A DNA stretch of 64,000 bases from Camelus bactrianus (GCF_048773025.1 NC_133566.1:18385001-18449000); one strand, 5' to 3'. Positions 46,651-60,372 are shown, counted from the first letter of the stretch. Numbers and translations: made by a program. Notes: a model not told the origin generated them from the sequence alone.

Positions 46651-46773
46651 TCAGACAAAAACTGAATCTGGGAACGAAGGTCAGATCCAAGAAACCAAAG
46701 TCCACTCAATTCTGGCACTTAAAGAGAAATTTAGTTTTTAATTTTTAAAGGAACATCCCCAACCCCATCAGAC

Positions 46774-47070
46774 CCTGCAATGGGCTGAATTGTGTCCTCC
46801 CTCCCGAAAAATTCACTTGTTGAAGTCCTAACCCCCAACGTGACTGTATCTGGAAGAAGGAAGTAATTATGGTTCAATGAGGTCACAAAAACGGGGCGCT
46901 GGTCTGATAGGACTAGTATCCTTTTAAGAAGATGCCAGAAAGCTCTCTTGCTCTCTCCCCACCATGCGAATCATCTGCAAGCTTACAGCTTCCAGAACCG
47001 TGAGAAATAAATGTTTCTGTTGAAGCCACCAAGTCTAATGTATTTTGCTATGGAGGCCCGAGCTAAGACA
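46774..47070 (+). mobile_element. Solo LTR of the ERVL-MaLR group (MLT1-like)
   Basis: Fossil LTR: 'tgcaatgggctgaattgtgtcc', 'gttgaagtcctaaccccc', 'cttccagaaccgtgagaaataaatgtttctg', 'gtattttgctatggaggcccg'. No internal genes. Old. Confidence 0.75.
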
Positions 47071-47408
47071 CGCTGCTTCCAGGAAATGGACCGTGGAAAT
47101 ACGAGCCTGCATGTGGGAGAAATGGTTCCCGGGGGGCCGGGCACAACCCTATCTAAGAGGCATCTGCCAGGAAGCACTGACTGTGCTTAGGGAGAAGTCA
47201 TCTGAGCATGGCATGAGGCGTGGCACTATAACTTGAGAAGGAAGGACAAGCTTTGAACAACCTGCCCTATTTGACAGTCAGGGTGACGAAGTGGAGAGAG
47301 GGCACGGTGAGATTTTAAACAAACTCTGTGTCTTTCCACAGTCTGCCTGATCATGAGAACCAGGAGCCCGGGGCTTCCCCCTCTTCAACTCACTGTTCCC
47401 TAACCATC

Positions 47409-47435
47409 CCACACCCACACCCACACCCACACCCC
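47409..47435. repeat. (ACACCC)n short tandem repeat
   Basis: Four to five units of 'acaccc' in a row. Confidence 0.85.
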
Positions 47436-47849
47436 AGATCATCACTTAAGAAACACCCAATAAATGTCTTCCGAATGAATGAATACATACATCACTAACT
47501 GCTCATGGAGGCAGGAGCAGCTCTAAAGCAAGGACCGCACACTGGTGCCCACAGACCTAGTAATGTAGCCCCAGCAGCATGTCTGGTTCAGCCTGCGCAG
47601 TGTTTAAAGTCTGAATCAGCGGAAGGGGTGGACACTGAGAATCCACTGAGATGAATAATCTCACTGAGGAGGCCCAGGCTCCTGCTAATGACAGAAATGC
47701 CAGGCTGGCCCTAGGGCCATATGCTGTCAGCATCCCAGCGGAGAGACAAAGTCACAGACACCACAGCGGCCATGTGTTCGCTGCGCTCCACTCTGCCTTG
47801 CTAGGGACTGCCTGGCAGATAATACCCTGCAGAAGAGCCCCGCCACTCA

Positions 47850-47948
<99 letters not shown>

Positions 47949-48024
47949 TTAGAGCCTTGAGAGGGCAGGCTCTGTGCTTAGCCTGAACACGCAATGGCTC
48001 CTCAGATCCCAGGAGCCCCCACAG

Positions 48025-48150
48025 CCAGGCACGGATATTCCGATTTAACCCACCCAGAAACTGAGACGCTAAGAGGCTAAGCTATGCCACCAGGGTCACC
48101 AGGAAACAAACGTGGGAACGCCATCTGTGTCCAGCTCCACAACGTAACCC
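48025..48150 (-). repeat. MIR SINE remnant
   Basis: 'acccacccagaaactgagacgctaagaggctaagctatgccac' is reverse MIR. Confidence 0.55.
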
Positions 48151-49089
48151 TCCCTTTACTCCCCGCTGGGCTTCTCTGTGCACACGCTGGCATCACCGCC
48201 AGCATGCAGTCTCAACGTGAGTAACTTCACCTCCAAGTTCAGAAACAGATACATAGTGTATCCGTGGAATTAAAATTTCACTGGAGGGTGGGCAATAATG
48301 GGGAAAAGGCTGAGAAACACTGATTCAGTGAGTCCCGATACTAATGTGGCAAAAATAGCCAGTTTGAGAGGACAGAGAAGACCCAACCGAGAGCTACAAA
48401 GGTGGCACACACCTGATATGATCCAGAACTGGAGCTTATCTCAGATGGCCCCACTGTGACCCCACCAAAGCACCTGTCTGGCCCGCCCGCTCCCTCTGTA
48501 TTAGGAAGCTCCACTGCCAACCCTAAAGGCAGTCAAGAGGGAAACGGATTCATTCATCTTTCAAAATTTGAAATCAAGGAAGCTGCGTATTTCTCGTCAC
48601 TCCTGGCACTCTGCATGGACAATATGGGAACCTCAAACAAGGGTTTTTAAAGCAGCAGTATAAAACCTCAGGGTACAAATTCAGTTCAAGGTGCAGTTAG
48701 AAGCTGCTCGGCATGGCACGGGGAGACATCCCACCAAGTTTCAGCAGGGCATTCTCGCTTCCATCCTTTTATAAAGATGAAGTCACAGCCCGCGTTGCTT
48801 CTCCCCACCCTGCACTACCCCCAGGGTCTGGTGGCACCATGGCAGCTCTCCAGGGCCTAGAAGGTTTTGACCTTTTCTGTTTGGTTCCAGGCCCACCTCA
48901 ACCCAAAGCACTCTCCTCACAGCACTGAACAGCTGACTCAGCCTGTGCCCAGCTCCACCCATAGAAATCTCCCAGCAAGCCATGGTTCTTACAAACCCCT
49001 CCGTGGCCCACGTGTACCAGGAGAACAAGGTTAGTAGACCACCATCAAGTTCATTTTCGAGCTGCCAAAATCCCACCCCTCTTCCCTTC

Positions 49090-49300
49090 AGCCGTGCCCT
49101 CTTCACTGGGCACCATCACATTCCACTCACCCAGTCCTAGGCACCCCAGCCCGTCTGAGCCCTGTCCACATACACCCACATGCCTGCCTGGAATTGTCCC
49201 CATGGTTCCCATCCACCCTCTCTGGAATGTTCTCTCCTGCCCTTCCCGCCTGGCCTTCAGGGCCCTGCTCAAACTTTACCTCTTCCCACAAAACCCACCT
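49090..49300. repeat. L2-like fragment
   Basis: 'tctggaatgttctctcctgcccttcccgcctggccttcagggccctgctcaaactttacctc' fits L2. Confidence 0.6.
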
Positions 49301-49317
49301 AACAGCATCGCTCTAGA

Positions 49318-49448
49318 GCAAGAAGCACCCGAATTCATATTCAGGCTCTGCCACTTACAAACAGCATGGCTTGCCCTCTCTGTGCCTTTTTCGCACCTGT
49401 AACACAGAATAGTAATGGTATCTACCCTCGGGACTGCTGGAGATTAGA
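49318..49448 (+). repeat. MIR SINE remnant
   Basis: 'cttacaaacagcatggcttgccctctctgtgcc' and 'acagaatagtaatggtatctaccctcgggactgctggagattag'. Confidence 0.65.
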
Positions 49449-49451
49449 TAC

Positions 49452-49676
49452 AGTTGACCCTTGAACAATGCAGACGTGAGCTGAGAAGGCTCACTTAGAG
49501 GTAGACTGGTTTCCCATGAAGCATGTACCACAGCACGACGTAATCCAAGGCTGGCTGCATCTGCGGGGTGGGACCGCGGACACAGGGGGCCAACTGTGCG
49601 ATCTGACTGAGCACCTGTGGACTGTGGTACTCGCAGTGGGTCTGGGAACCAGTCCCCCAGGGACACTGAGCAATGA
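49452..49676 (+). mobile_element. MER2/Tigger-type DNA transposon fragment
   Basis: Begins 'cagttgacccttgaacaatgcag', the terminal sequence of MER2/Tigger elements, and continues with 'aatccaaggctggctgcatctgc' and 'ggaaccagtcccccagggac'. Short, non-autonomous, diverged. Confidence 0.75.
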
Positions 49677-50155
49677 CCATCGTTTAATGCAGGCCCAGCA
49701 CAGAGCATGATACCTGGTACGTGGTGAGGGCTCAGAACAAGCTACTGCTGTGCGCACGCGGCTCACTCTCACGGCCTTCAGTCGCCTCTGGATTGCCTGT
49801 GTGTTTAATCGTCTTCACCATAAAACTCGGTTTCAAACGCCCATGGCTGCCTGGGATGACCACTCCTTTTCTCCACTTAGTGGTAAGCTCCGTGGGCCGG
49901 CTTGCTCTTACACGTCTCAACAAGGACTGCCAGACACCCTGGGTCCCTGAGCCCTCACGGTTAGACCACAGGGATGTGCTGGGAACTAACAACCTCCCCA
50001 CTTGGGACCTCAGCCAAGGTTAATATTCAAAGTCCCAGGAGAAAAGTTAGTAATGGCTAACCTTTCTCCGAGACTTGACAAGATATCCAGAGCCCATGAA
50101 CAAGTGACAGCCATGAGAAAGGCGCCAGAAAAACGCAACAGCCTGACTCCCTTAC

Positions 50156-50215
50156 CTCTGGGTGTCGGTCCAGGTCACTGAGAGTTAAGCCGTACTGCAG
50201 GATGAGCTGACGGGC
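50156..50215 (-). CDS. RPIA: RPIA exon 4
   Basis: 60 bp, exactly 20 codons in phase 0: [20 protein letters not shown]. Acceptor CCCCGCAG, donor GTAAGG. The residues match human RPIA; the exon lies between the phosphate-binding part and the catalytic loop. Confidence 0.96.
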
Positions 50216-50929
50216 CTGCGGGGAACAGGAAAAGCACTCTGAGCGAGGGCCAGGATTCTCAGAATCCTCTTGGAGTTAAGCGACACCAAGTCCTAACTAA
50301 AGACTCCCTCCCAAATCCAACCTGGCCCACCAGGAGCTGGGAGATCCAGGCCCACGAATGGCAAACGTTAGTTCATCCTGGGAGGCGGAGAAAAGCAAGC
50401 AACACATACTGAAAAGTCTGCCCCAGTGCCAGGCCGAGGTCCTTCCCAGGGACCTGCTACTGAAGACAACGCCGTGGCCTCCTAAAGCTCCTGGGAACAC
50501 AGCGGGGCGGGCCCCCCTCACCCGAGGCATCACTTTCCACCGTTTCAGTTACCCGAGGGCAACCTTGACCGAGAAATATTACATGGAACATTCTAGAAAT
50601 CAACAATTCGTAGGTGTTAAATTGCACACCATTTTGAGCAGCACGATGAAATCTCTTATCCACTCTGTCCGGCCCGGGGTGTGAATGACCCCTTTGTCCA
50701 ACACACCCCGCCTACTTGTCCCTTAGCAGCCATCTCAGTTATCAGACTCTGCATGATGCCTAATGCAGGCAGGCCCCGTCTTCCTGCGCTTCACTCCCCT
50801 GCGCTTGGCGGATGCTGCACCTGCTACAAGGTGAAGGTCTGTGCCGACCCTGCCCCCGCCCCGGGGAGTCCCCAGGCACCACTGCTCCAACAGCATTTGC
50901 TCACGTCACGTGTGTGTCACATTTGGTAA

Positions 50930-51740
50930 TGCCTGCAATATTTTAAACTTGTTCATTATTGTTATTAAGTGTGTTAGGGTGATCTGCGATCAGTGATCTC
51001 TGATGTTATACTGTAATTGTTTTGGCATTTTTTAGCAATTTTTAAAATTAAAGTATGTACTTTGCTTTGTTTCAGATATAATGCTGTTGCACACTTACTA
51101 CACTACAATGTGGTGTACACATAACTGATGTGCACTGGGAAGCCAAAAAATTCACGACTTGCTTTATTGTGATAATCGCTTCATTGCGGCGGAATGGAAC
51201 CAATCTTGCCGTATCTCCAAGATAATGACCCCAAAGTGCAATAGTGATGCTGGCAAGCCGGATGTGCCAAAGACAAGCCGTAAAGTGCTTCCTTTAAGTG
51301 AAAAAGTGAAAGTTGTCAACTTAGCAAGGAAAGAAAAAAATGTCACACACTGAGGTTGCTAAGATATATGGTAAGAACAAATCGGCCATCTGTGACATTG
51401 TAAAGAAGAAAAAAATTCCTGCTAATTTTGCTGTCACATCTCAAACAGCAAAAGTTACAACCACAGTGCAACAGTGCCTAGTTAAGATGGAAGAGGCATT
51501 AGATTCGTACAACAGGAAAATCTGAGGAGGGAGACCACATTCACCTAACTTTTATTACAGTGCATTGTTATAATTGTCCTATTTTATTATTAGTTACTAT
51601 TGTTAATTCATAAATTAAACTTCATCTTATGAATTTTTGGAAAAAACATAGTACGTATAGGGTTCAGTACCAGCTGCGGTTTCAGGCATCCACTGGGGGT
51701 CACGGAACGTACTCCCCATGGATGAGGGGCGGCAACCATG
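50930..51740 (+). mobile_element. Tigger (pogo-type) DNA transposon with transposase N-terminus
   Basis: Tigger-like text 'ttgcggcggaatggaaccaatcttgccgtatctcc' is followed by a decayed transposase start. From about 51224 it reads MTPKCNSDAGKPDVPK, then KVLPLSEKVKVVNLARKEK, and in a second frame TEVAKIYGKNKSAICDIVKK and AKVTTTVQQCLVKMEEALDS. This is the Psq/CENP-B type helix-turn-helix of TIGD proteins. A frame shift lies near 51340-51353 and only the first roughly 100 codons remain; no DDE domain. The right part ends 'catccactgggggtcacgg...gatgaggggcgg'. A dead copy. Confidence 0.85.
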
Positions 51741-52859
51741 TATTTTTTTTTAAACTTCCTAAGCTAAGAGCCAAATCTACAAAATATTAGATAAGTCTTT
51801 AAAATAAAAAGACTGAGGAAGATCATTATAAATTGATACACAGTTATTTCCAGGCTTTACTGTTGAATAAGAATAAGCAAAAGAATATAAACACTCAGAA
51901 GAGAACATAAAGGCAGGACCCCCAGAATGGCTAGTGAGGAGCTCGGCAACTGGAGAGCACGGGCCTGGGGAAGGGTTAGGATGTCTGTGGGGAAAGTCAG
52001 CACCGACATACACAAAGCTGTGGGGATGGGTGAAATGACCGAAGGCAATCTTCAAATCCAAAATTTTTAGACTCTAACAATAACACAAAGACCCTGGAAT
52101 CTGCAGTATAGGGGACCTATTTGGATCTTGATTCTAATAAAAAATACCTTTAAAAGATAAGATAATAGGGGAAATTTGAACCCTGGATTTATTTGATGCT
52201 ATTAAAGACTACTGGTTAATTTTCTTTTTAGTACTGTTGAGATGTTTAAGTCTCCCTTTTTTTCAGAGACATAATGAGATACATAGAGTGAAACCATACC
52301 TACACCTGGGATTTGTTTTAAAATACAGAGGTGGAGGAGAATGGGGTACAGATGAAACAAAATTAGCCATGAATTGGTAACTGTGGAAACCAGGTGATGG
52401 GTACACGGAAGTTCATCATATTACTCTTTATCCTTATTAAAGTTTTGAATTTCTATAATTAAAAAAAGAACAAAATGCTGACTAAAAAAAGCAAGTTCAA
52501 AAAAGAAAACCCCATGATTTTGTTCTTATTAAAAAGAAAGAGAGAAAATTCTTATTAAAGAGAGAAAACCACAATAAAAGCAGTATTACTGAATTATTTC
52601 TTACTTCCTAGGTTTCTCCAAAAGTAGTACAGGAGAAACCACACTCATTCCAGAACCTGAGGCTATAAAAACATTTGCAACGTCTGGACAATGAGTTCCC
52701 CAAGACTCCCACAGCTCTTGGTATTCATACCTTTGGGCCATCGCTGCCCACAGTGTCCCAGGGTTGTTCTGTGTGACCACTGGCACACAGCAGAGGTGAT
52801 GGGTGATGTCAGGACACTTCTGAGATCAATTTAGACAGACGTTGGGGGGAGGAGAGGGG

Positions 52860-53238
52860 GACATGCTTCAACAAGATCCTTCCCTCCTTCTCCCTCCACC
52901 CCCATCATCACACACACTGGGCGAAACCAGCTGCCAAGCCCTGAAGACCCTGAGACAGCCCTAGGGACAGACCACTACCAAACCTGTGACGAGCGAAGGC
53001 CTCCAACAGCCCCGTGAGTAAGCCTGGCAGCAGACACTCCGCGCTCAGCTGAGTCTCGAGATGACTGCAGCCCTGGCCCACAGCTTGACTGCAGCTCACC
53101 AGGGACCCAAAGCCAGAACCGCCCAACGAAATCACTCCAGATTCCCGACCCTTGGAAACGGGGAGCTAATAAATGTTGTTGTTTTAAGCTAAGTAATCGA
53201 GGGTAATTTGTTCCACAGCAACAGATATCTACTACAGA
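52860..53238 (+). mobile_element. Solo LTR of the ERVL-MaLR group
   Basis: Fossil LTR: 'gatgactgcagccctggcccacagcttgactgcagctcacc', 'aagccagaaccgcccaacg', 'gagctaataaatgttgttgttttaagc', 'caacagatatctactacag'. The left limit is uncertain. Old, no internal genes. Confidence 0.7.
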
Positions 53239-54596
53239 TGCTTGTTAGAAAAATAACACGCACGTCAGTGTGATATTCCATCGTGCAAATAAAACTGTGG
53301 TGTACTCTGATTTCCTGTTAATTTCGTACACTTCAGAAACAACACTGAACAGAATTCTGATGTATTATACGAAAACTAGATGTCAGGAAACTGTTCTATT
53401 ATGATTCCTGCGGAAAAAAGTCCTCCATAAATATATCATTTTAATTTAACATTTCATACGTTTAAAGTTACTGTTTCATGAGGACGTCCTGTGTGCTCAT
53501 CTAGACAGTAACCAGAGTATGAGACACATTCTACAGACGCTTGTCACCCTACAGCAGTTAGGGTCAGGAGTCCAAAGCTGGGTAAATAACTAATCATTCT
53601 GAGATCAGTCTAGAAGGGATTACCTAGTACAAACTCCTGTGTTAAGAAAAGAAATAGATGCTCAGAGGTCACAGTGCTAATTAGGGACAGAATGCAGACC
53701 AGAAATACACTGTCCTCCTGTTTAGGGAGTAGGAAGGAAATTAGGAAAGGAAAACAGAGGGAACGTAGAAGAAAAAGGAAAGGAAAGGACAGCCCCCGCT
53801 TATAAATACAGGAACTGAAGTCATCCTACGTGACAATGGTAATATGCTATTAACAGTAACAGTTTTAAAAGGAGTTCCTTGGCTTTCCCTCCTCCACCTG
53901 AGATGGCCCTGCCTCCTCCCAAGCGCCAGGCCCTGCTTTCCAGGAAGCCCCCAGTCCCTGGGACAAGGAGTGCTCGCCTTCCTCTAAAAGGTGCGTTATC
54001 TCTACCTCTTCTCTACCATATATTTGTGAAAAAAAAAAAAAAAAAGACACACATAAGGCAGCATTTATTCATCCAACAAACCCAGAGTACCCACTAAGAG
54101 CCAGGCACCACCCTGGACCCTGGCAACAGTGAGTAACACCCCATGCACAAGGAGCCGCACATCCCTTTAGAAACATACATCCTCAGTGATCACCACGCCA
54201 ACTGAAATCTGCCTGTTCACTGCCACCACCTGCCACCCGCCGCAGTACCTGCCCAGAGTCCGGCGCACGAAAGGGGCCCAGTAGATCAGCTGTCTACATT
54301 GTGCGGCTGGGCGGCCTGCTGTGACCTCCCTGCCCCACCCTGGGGGCAATGAGCAACAACAGAACAGGGTATCATCTCCCTTTAAACAGTCTGCCTCCCC
54401 GTTCACAACGTGGAGGACCCTGTACAACGACCTCAAGGACTCCACTGGGGTGGGACCCTTCAGGCCTGCTTCCACCAGCAGGTCCTCCAACTCTCCCTTC
54501 TTCCCATCTTTGCCCTGACTCCCCACAAGGCCCCTGAGAACGGCCCTGCACACAGAAGTCATAATCACAAGTGGCATGAGCTTCACCCTTCCTGGG

Positions 54597-55032
54597 TGTT
54601 ATGGGCTGACTGTGCTCCCCTGAAAAAAGACATGCTGGGGTCCTAACCCCCAGTGCCTATGAACGTGACCTTATTTGGAGACAGGGTCTTCACAGAGGTC
54701 ATCAAGTTAAAGCAAAGTCACGCAGGCAAGCCCTAACCCGCTAGAACTGGCGTCCTTAGACGGGGAATCTGTACAGAGACAGGTGCACAGGGGGAGATGG
54801 CAAAGTGAACACGAAGGCAGAGATCAAAGTGACGTGTCTACAAGCCAAGCAGCGCCAGAGACGGCCAGCGAACCACCAGAAGCTGGGAGAGAGAACAGAC
54901 TCTCCTCCTTAGCCTCCAAGTGAATCACCATCTTGATCTCAGACTGCTAGTCTCCAGAACTGGGAGACAACAAATTTCTGTTTTTCAAGCCACTCAGTCG
55001 GCAGCTCCTTGTTACGGCAGCCCCAGGACACA
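54597..55032 (+). mobile_element. Solo LTR, MLT1 type (ERVL-MaLR)
   Basis: Fossil LTR, nearly full length: 'tgttatgggctgactgtgctccc', 'gtcctaacccccagtgcc', 'gtgaccttatttggagacagggtctt', 'ctagtctccagaactgggagacaac', 'cttgttacggcagcccc'. Old, no internal genes. Confidence 0.82.
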
Positions 55033-58000
55033 ATATACCGGATTCAACACACAGCCCTACTGTGGGGGACGGACCCGTCACCAGCTCGGCCAGCACGACT
55101 GCGGCCACAGGTGCTTGAAAGGATCGGTGTCTCCTGGACACCAGACACCCCAAGCTCACCGGCTGAGGGGCTCCTGAGGGTGTGGGGCAAACACCCCTGT
55201 CTGTCCGTCTCTTCCAGCTCTTGAAAGTGCAGGGAGCAGGAAAGCTAATGATTAGCTTGTAGTTTAGAAACAACGACAGGAAGCAATGCCTTACTGCAGC
55301 CCCACAGCTGGCACCCTCACAGGCTTCTCGTGGTCAGGCGCACAGCATCAGGCAGGCTAGCGCTCCTGTTTTCCATCAGCTTCACAGTAAAACCTGAAAG
55401 TTTTGCATTTTCCCTTCAATCACCCAACAGAGGTAGACTGAAGGCCAGTGTGAATAAACACTGGTTTTTTAACTTTAAAGGGAAAAATCTACAAAAATTA
55501 TTTAAATCCCTATGGATTTACTTGTTTAAGAGGTAGAGAAAATGATTTTTGTCATTTTGGTTTCCTTTCAGTCATTTCAGGAGATTGCATCCGGCTAAAC
55601 TTCACACAAAATAAGGGGGGAGGGGGACAGTAACTGTGAACAAATGAGTTTCTAAAAGTCCTGTGAACTGTGAATGGCTCCTGCACCTGGCCAACTAGAA
55701 TTGGCCGGCGTTTTCCAGTCTGGGGTTATTAACGACTATGGTTAAACGGTTAAATAACATGGTTATTAATCACCATCATTACACATAGGTGGGTCAGGAG
55801 GATGCTATCTTAAAGACACAAGATCAAACTTCCAATTTGAACACCTGTATTTAGCTCAGCTCTTTCCCAAAAATCTCTGTAAAAGTACAATACAGGAATT
55901 TTTCTTAAAAGCATAAAGCAAAAAGGAGAAAACAGCAGCAAACGAAAGTAGACCACTGACGGACAAAGGTAAATGGCAGAAATGAGACAGAGAAGCCCCA
56001 AGCCGGCACTGGAAGGAGCCAAGAAGTAACCAAACAAACAGCACAGAACGTCTCAAGAGGCTCAGGACTCAGCGGCAACGCGAACTTCAGAAAGAGGGCA
56101 TGACAGTGGGAACGAAAAAGGGAAGACTGGCTGGAGGGTTATTTAAGACCCTGTTACAGCTCCATGTCTCTCCCCACTGCTCTCAAAGCAGCATGTTTAT
56201 TCTCTGGAGAAGGTCAAACAGCAGGTCTCCGGACTGGGCTGCCCGGCACCACCGGAGATAAGGGCTCTCCATCTGCGAGCTTCTGCTGCGCAGCAGCTAC
56301 TCCGAACCTCAGAGGCTGGAAAAAACAAGTATTTGTAATTCCCGTGACTCCACGGACTGACTGGAAGTCTCTGGTCTGGGCTTACTCACACGCCTCTCGT
56401 CCTCCAGGACAGAAGCCAAGGCCTGTTCACATGGCAGTAGAGTGATTTCAGCAGCAAAAGGGCCAAGCCCCAAAGCAAAGCACTTCTCAAGCCACTGCTG
56501 GCAGTCCACTGGGCCACGTCCCGTGGGCAGAACAGTCACACGATCAAGCCCCGAGTCAAAGAAACACAGCAAAGGTAGCGGGCACTTCTTTCCCATCTAC
56601 CACAGGTCCTACGCTGAAAACAGGGAATGAACAGCAAGTTTATGTTTAGAATTACGGCAGGTGTCTGCTAGCCCTCTTCCCCCACCTGGCTCCCAGGACA
56701 CAGGCAGCCACACGTACCCCTTCTAAAAGGGGAGGAAACCCGATCAGCCAGAGGAAAGAAAGATGATCTGACGTCAGGAGCTTCCAAGATGAGAGCTTGG
56801 CAGACAAGCCTAGGACAAAGACCACCCCATCCTGAGAGCTAGCTTCCAATCAGCTTCTTAGCCCTCTAGCCTTCAAAACGAGCAGAAAGCTAAAAAGCCC
56901 CAGAATAAGAAATGCCGGAAATAAAAAATAATAATAAAAAAAAAAGGCCAAAGCACTCTAATAATATTTGACTGTGTTGGTTGTTTATATGAGTATTCAT
57001 GAAAACTCAGAATTACATGCAAAAGAGGGTAAATTTTTTTGTACGTAACATATCTCCAACAAACTTTAAAACACTTTGAGGAAGCAGATACAGAAGGAGA
57101 AAAAAATCTTAGAACAAAAGCTTTCAGGAAAACAAGTAACGGGCAGAAAAAGAAGAGTAATCGCGGCGCACTGCACAGCCCGGCTGTAGTGCGGACATCA
57201 CGATCCTGCGAACACTGAGCAAGGCCTCGGCACAGTGACTGCACCGGACGACTGGGAGAAGGGCGTGCGTGAACTGCGAGAGCAAGGAGGGAAAAGGCGC
57301 CAATGTGCATCTTCCCTTCATCCATTCAGTGTAGAATTATGACCTGAAGGTGAACAGATTTTTTAAATTACAAGAAAAGCATGTGGTTTCTAGACTTTGG
57401 AGCAAATATCCCATCAGCTAAAAAGAGTTTTAAAAGCACAGCTGTCTGAAGAGCAAGAAATGGCGGCGGTCAGGGGTGGGGAGGGTGAGGGGAGTGTTCT
57501 GTTTTTTAATAAAAAGATTTGACTCTTCAATTCATGTATTTGTGTAACTTTAATTAAAAATAAACACCAACATCAAATGTACTAAATAAGAAATAAAGAT
57601 GATCAAGTCACTTGGAAAAATTAGGCACTTAGCTTTTTCAAAAGACCAAGACAAGCCACCAGAACCACTCTGACTTTAAAAGTGTCTCCTCAAGACAGCA
57701 GGATTTCAAAAGCAAAAGAGGCCTGTAAAACCTCTTTCATTCTCTGGCCTGAAGCAGGAACGATGGTACTGTCTTCAGTCCCCGGGGTGCCCGCCCAGCT
57801 TGCCTGGCGTCTCCAGGAGATGTAGCTGCGAGGAGGCTCTAACAGCAGGCACCACCCTAACTTCCCAGCCCGTCCACCCGGAACCCTCCTCCACGCCCTG
57901 CTCTGACAGGCTGGGCACACACCTGGCTTAGAAGGAAGCTCGGCCCCTTCCCCAGAGCTGCCTGCAGGCTGCCAGTGCTGAGCTCCAGGAGTGAGAGTTT

Positions 58001-58629
58001 CTGTCCCAAACCAAGTCCACAAACTCACAGGAGCGCCAGCCACCGGGAATGCCAACGTTCAACCCCAGGTGACAGTATCACCATGAGGAATCCAATGAGA
58101 GCTCACACACGAGCCTCTCCCCACGACGGCCAGGTGAGGGACGGGGCTCTCTCTGGGCACCGCTCTTCCTCCCAAGTCTACTCTGCCCGTTATCCTTCCC
58201 TGGATTTAAATGGCTCCACTGTCTGCCTTCAGCAGGCCCTACTATTGGATGGCGAAAGAGCATTCATTAGACATGGACTCAAAGCACCGTACCTGCGCTC
58301 CCGGCACATCGCTCAACGGCCTTTAGCCTCGGTTTTTCCATCTATAAGCAGAGACGATTCTCCTTGAGGACACAGTCCACATGCTCTCTATCGACTCCAG
58401 GGTGCCTTACACAAGACACACTGAACTATTCGGAGGGAATAAATGAACGCATCGAAAAGCACGCTTCTGAGGGGCAGTCCCCAGCCAAGAAACCCCTCTC
58501 CGGCTCCCGGCTCCCGGCTCTCCCACCCGGGACAGCCCCGGCGCGCAGCCAGAGCCCCAGCCCCACGTCCGCAGGGACCAGAAGATTCAGCGGCAACCGC
58601 CGAAATGCAGAGCGCAACGCAGGCCGTAC

Positions 58630-58685
58630 CTGGAAGGAAGTGGGAACGCAGACGAGGTTCAGATTCTCCTGCTTCACTCTTTCAG
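58630..58685 (-). CDS. RPIA: RPIA exon 3
   Basis: 56 bp. With the G from exon 2 it reads AERVKQENLNLVCVPTSFQ, then donor GTACGG. The acceptor is TCTCCACAG. One conservative change from human (CIPTSFQ to CVPTSFQ). PTSFQ is part of the conserved substrate-binding core. The intron to exon 4 is long (about 8.4 kb) and rich in repeats. Confidence 0.96.
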
Positions 58686-58949
58686 CTGTGGAGACAAAAG
58701 CCGGGTTGGTGGTTTTTCACTCTCCTCACCTCATTTCCCTTTGTCACGTGCACATTTGCTCAGATCCAACAGAAAAGGTCTAACCACCCCCCCGACACAC
58801 ACACACACAGGCGCCTTTCATTCTTTGTCCCCACCCTCGGTGGAAAAGCTGGTGAACAGACTTCATGTGTCACGAGACAGGGAAAGGAAAGCCTGAGGAG
58901 GTGAGTGCTAACCAGGGAGAAAGGACTGGCTATGTCAGGATTTGCTATT

Positions 58950-59150
58950 ACGTGCCTGACAGTATTCAAATGAACTTTGTATATATGAACTCTTTTAATC
59001 CAGTCACCCAAAGAGAATTTACAACTATTATCCCCATTTTACAGATGAGGAAACTGAGGCACAGAGCCGTAAAGGAACTGGGTGGTTACACAGCTGACAA
59101 GTGGCAGACCTGGGATCTGATCCCAGGCAGCCTAGTGCCACAGTCTTGAC
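58950..59150 (-). repeat. MIR SINE
   Basis: 'attatccccattttacagatgaggaaactgaggcacagagccg' and 'cacagctgacaagtggcagacctgggatctgatcccaggcagcc': a well-preserved reverse MIR. Confidence 0.85.
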
Positions 59151-60345
59151 TACTTCCCTCAACTGCCTTTTATAGAAAAAAAGCTAGAACTTGACTTTTA
59201 CATTTAGTGAAACATATAATCATTTACAGACCCCAGACGGTGGTTAAAGAGGGTTCATTTATTCATTTCGGATTTCCACCTTTCAGGAAAATGTTGACTT
59301 AAACAAAAAGAAAAGTCTCAAGGCATATGGATAAAGAAGGTCTCCTGTCATTTCAGTGAACAAAGGATGCTGCGGCCATCAAGTCATCAGCCACTGCAGC
59401 CGCCCCAGGCGGTGCAACCCAAGAGGATTCTGGATGGAGAAAAACACAACACTGGCCTTAGACAGTTAAGATGCACATCAAAGGAATAATTTCATTAAGC
59501 CCAGACTCTTGCATCTGCCCATACACAGAAAAGCACTAAATCCATTTAGTGCTGATGTCTGGTTTTTCTTTAATTAGCAATAATCTTTTGATGTTTGACT
59601 ACATGGTTCTTTTTGCAAAACTCCTGTATATCCAGCTCCTCCTTTACCTCTTCTTAACATTCCCTCTAGAGTTGTGTGAGAGGCTCTGTCCCAGGCGTCC
59701 CCTCAGTAATGCCCCGAATCCCCAAATAAAACAGGACTCTCAACTTCTAGGTAGCACTTTTTTCTTTCCCCCTCCAGTCGACAGGGAAAAACTATGTTAT
59801 TAAAATTTCAAGTCTCTTTAATCACTGAGTATGCACCTTGGGAGGTTTAGATGCCACTCTTATGAAATCCACAGTCATTTCCTGTGTCCTAAAATCCTCC
59901 ACACACTAGGTGCTGAGGCAGAAAGTCGTGCAAAACGCTAAGGTCCCTATGAGGCCAAGGAGAAGGGTCCCAAAAGCCATCACACCCACACCACAGTCTC
60001 TCCTCAAAGACACAGCGTTCAGTTCCTGGGCTGTCTCCGGCACTAGATCAGCCTTCAGGCAAGCCTCTCCTCTGTGCTTTGTTCCCCCCAAACAAGAGCA
60101 GGGCAGTAAAACCTGTTGAACAGCCACGGGCCAATCATTCGATCATTCGTGAGCCCAGAGCCTCTCCTGAGCCCAGAGACACTGAATCAGAAGGAAGTCA
60201 GCACCTGTGGGAGCCAGCCCCCAACTGCAGGCATCTCACCTCCCGGAATCCGCTCCAGGGTCACAGACAGGGCGAGCCTGCGTGGGCCTCGGTTTGTTTG
60301 TTTGAGGAACCCCAGCTCTGCAGGGCGTGCCTCGGGATCCACGTG

Positions 60346-60372
60346 GACACACACACACACACACACACACAC
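60346..60372. repeat. (AC)n microsatellite
   Basis: About 13 AC units. Confidence 0.9.

Larger units (their letters stand above)
50216..58629 (-). other. RPIA intron 3
   Basis: About 8.4 kb, the largest complete intron here. Holds a Tigger transposon with transposase remains, two ERVL-MaLR LTRs, an old L1-like tail near 52380-52480 and unique sequence. No other gene seen. Confidence 0.75.
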
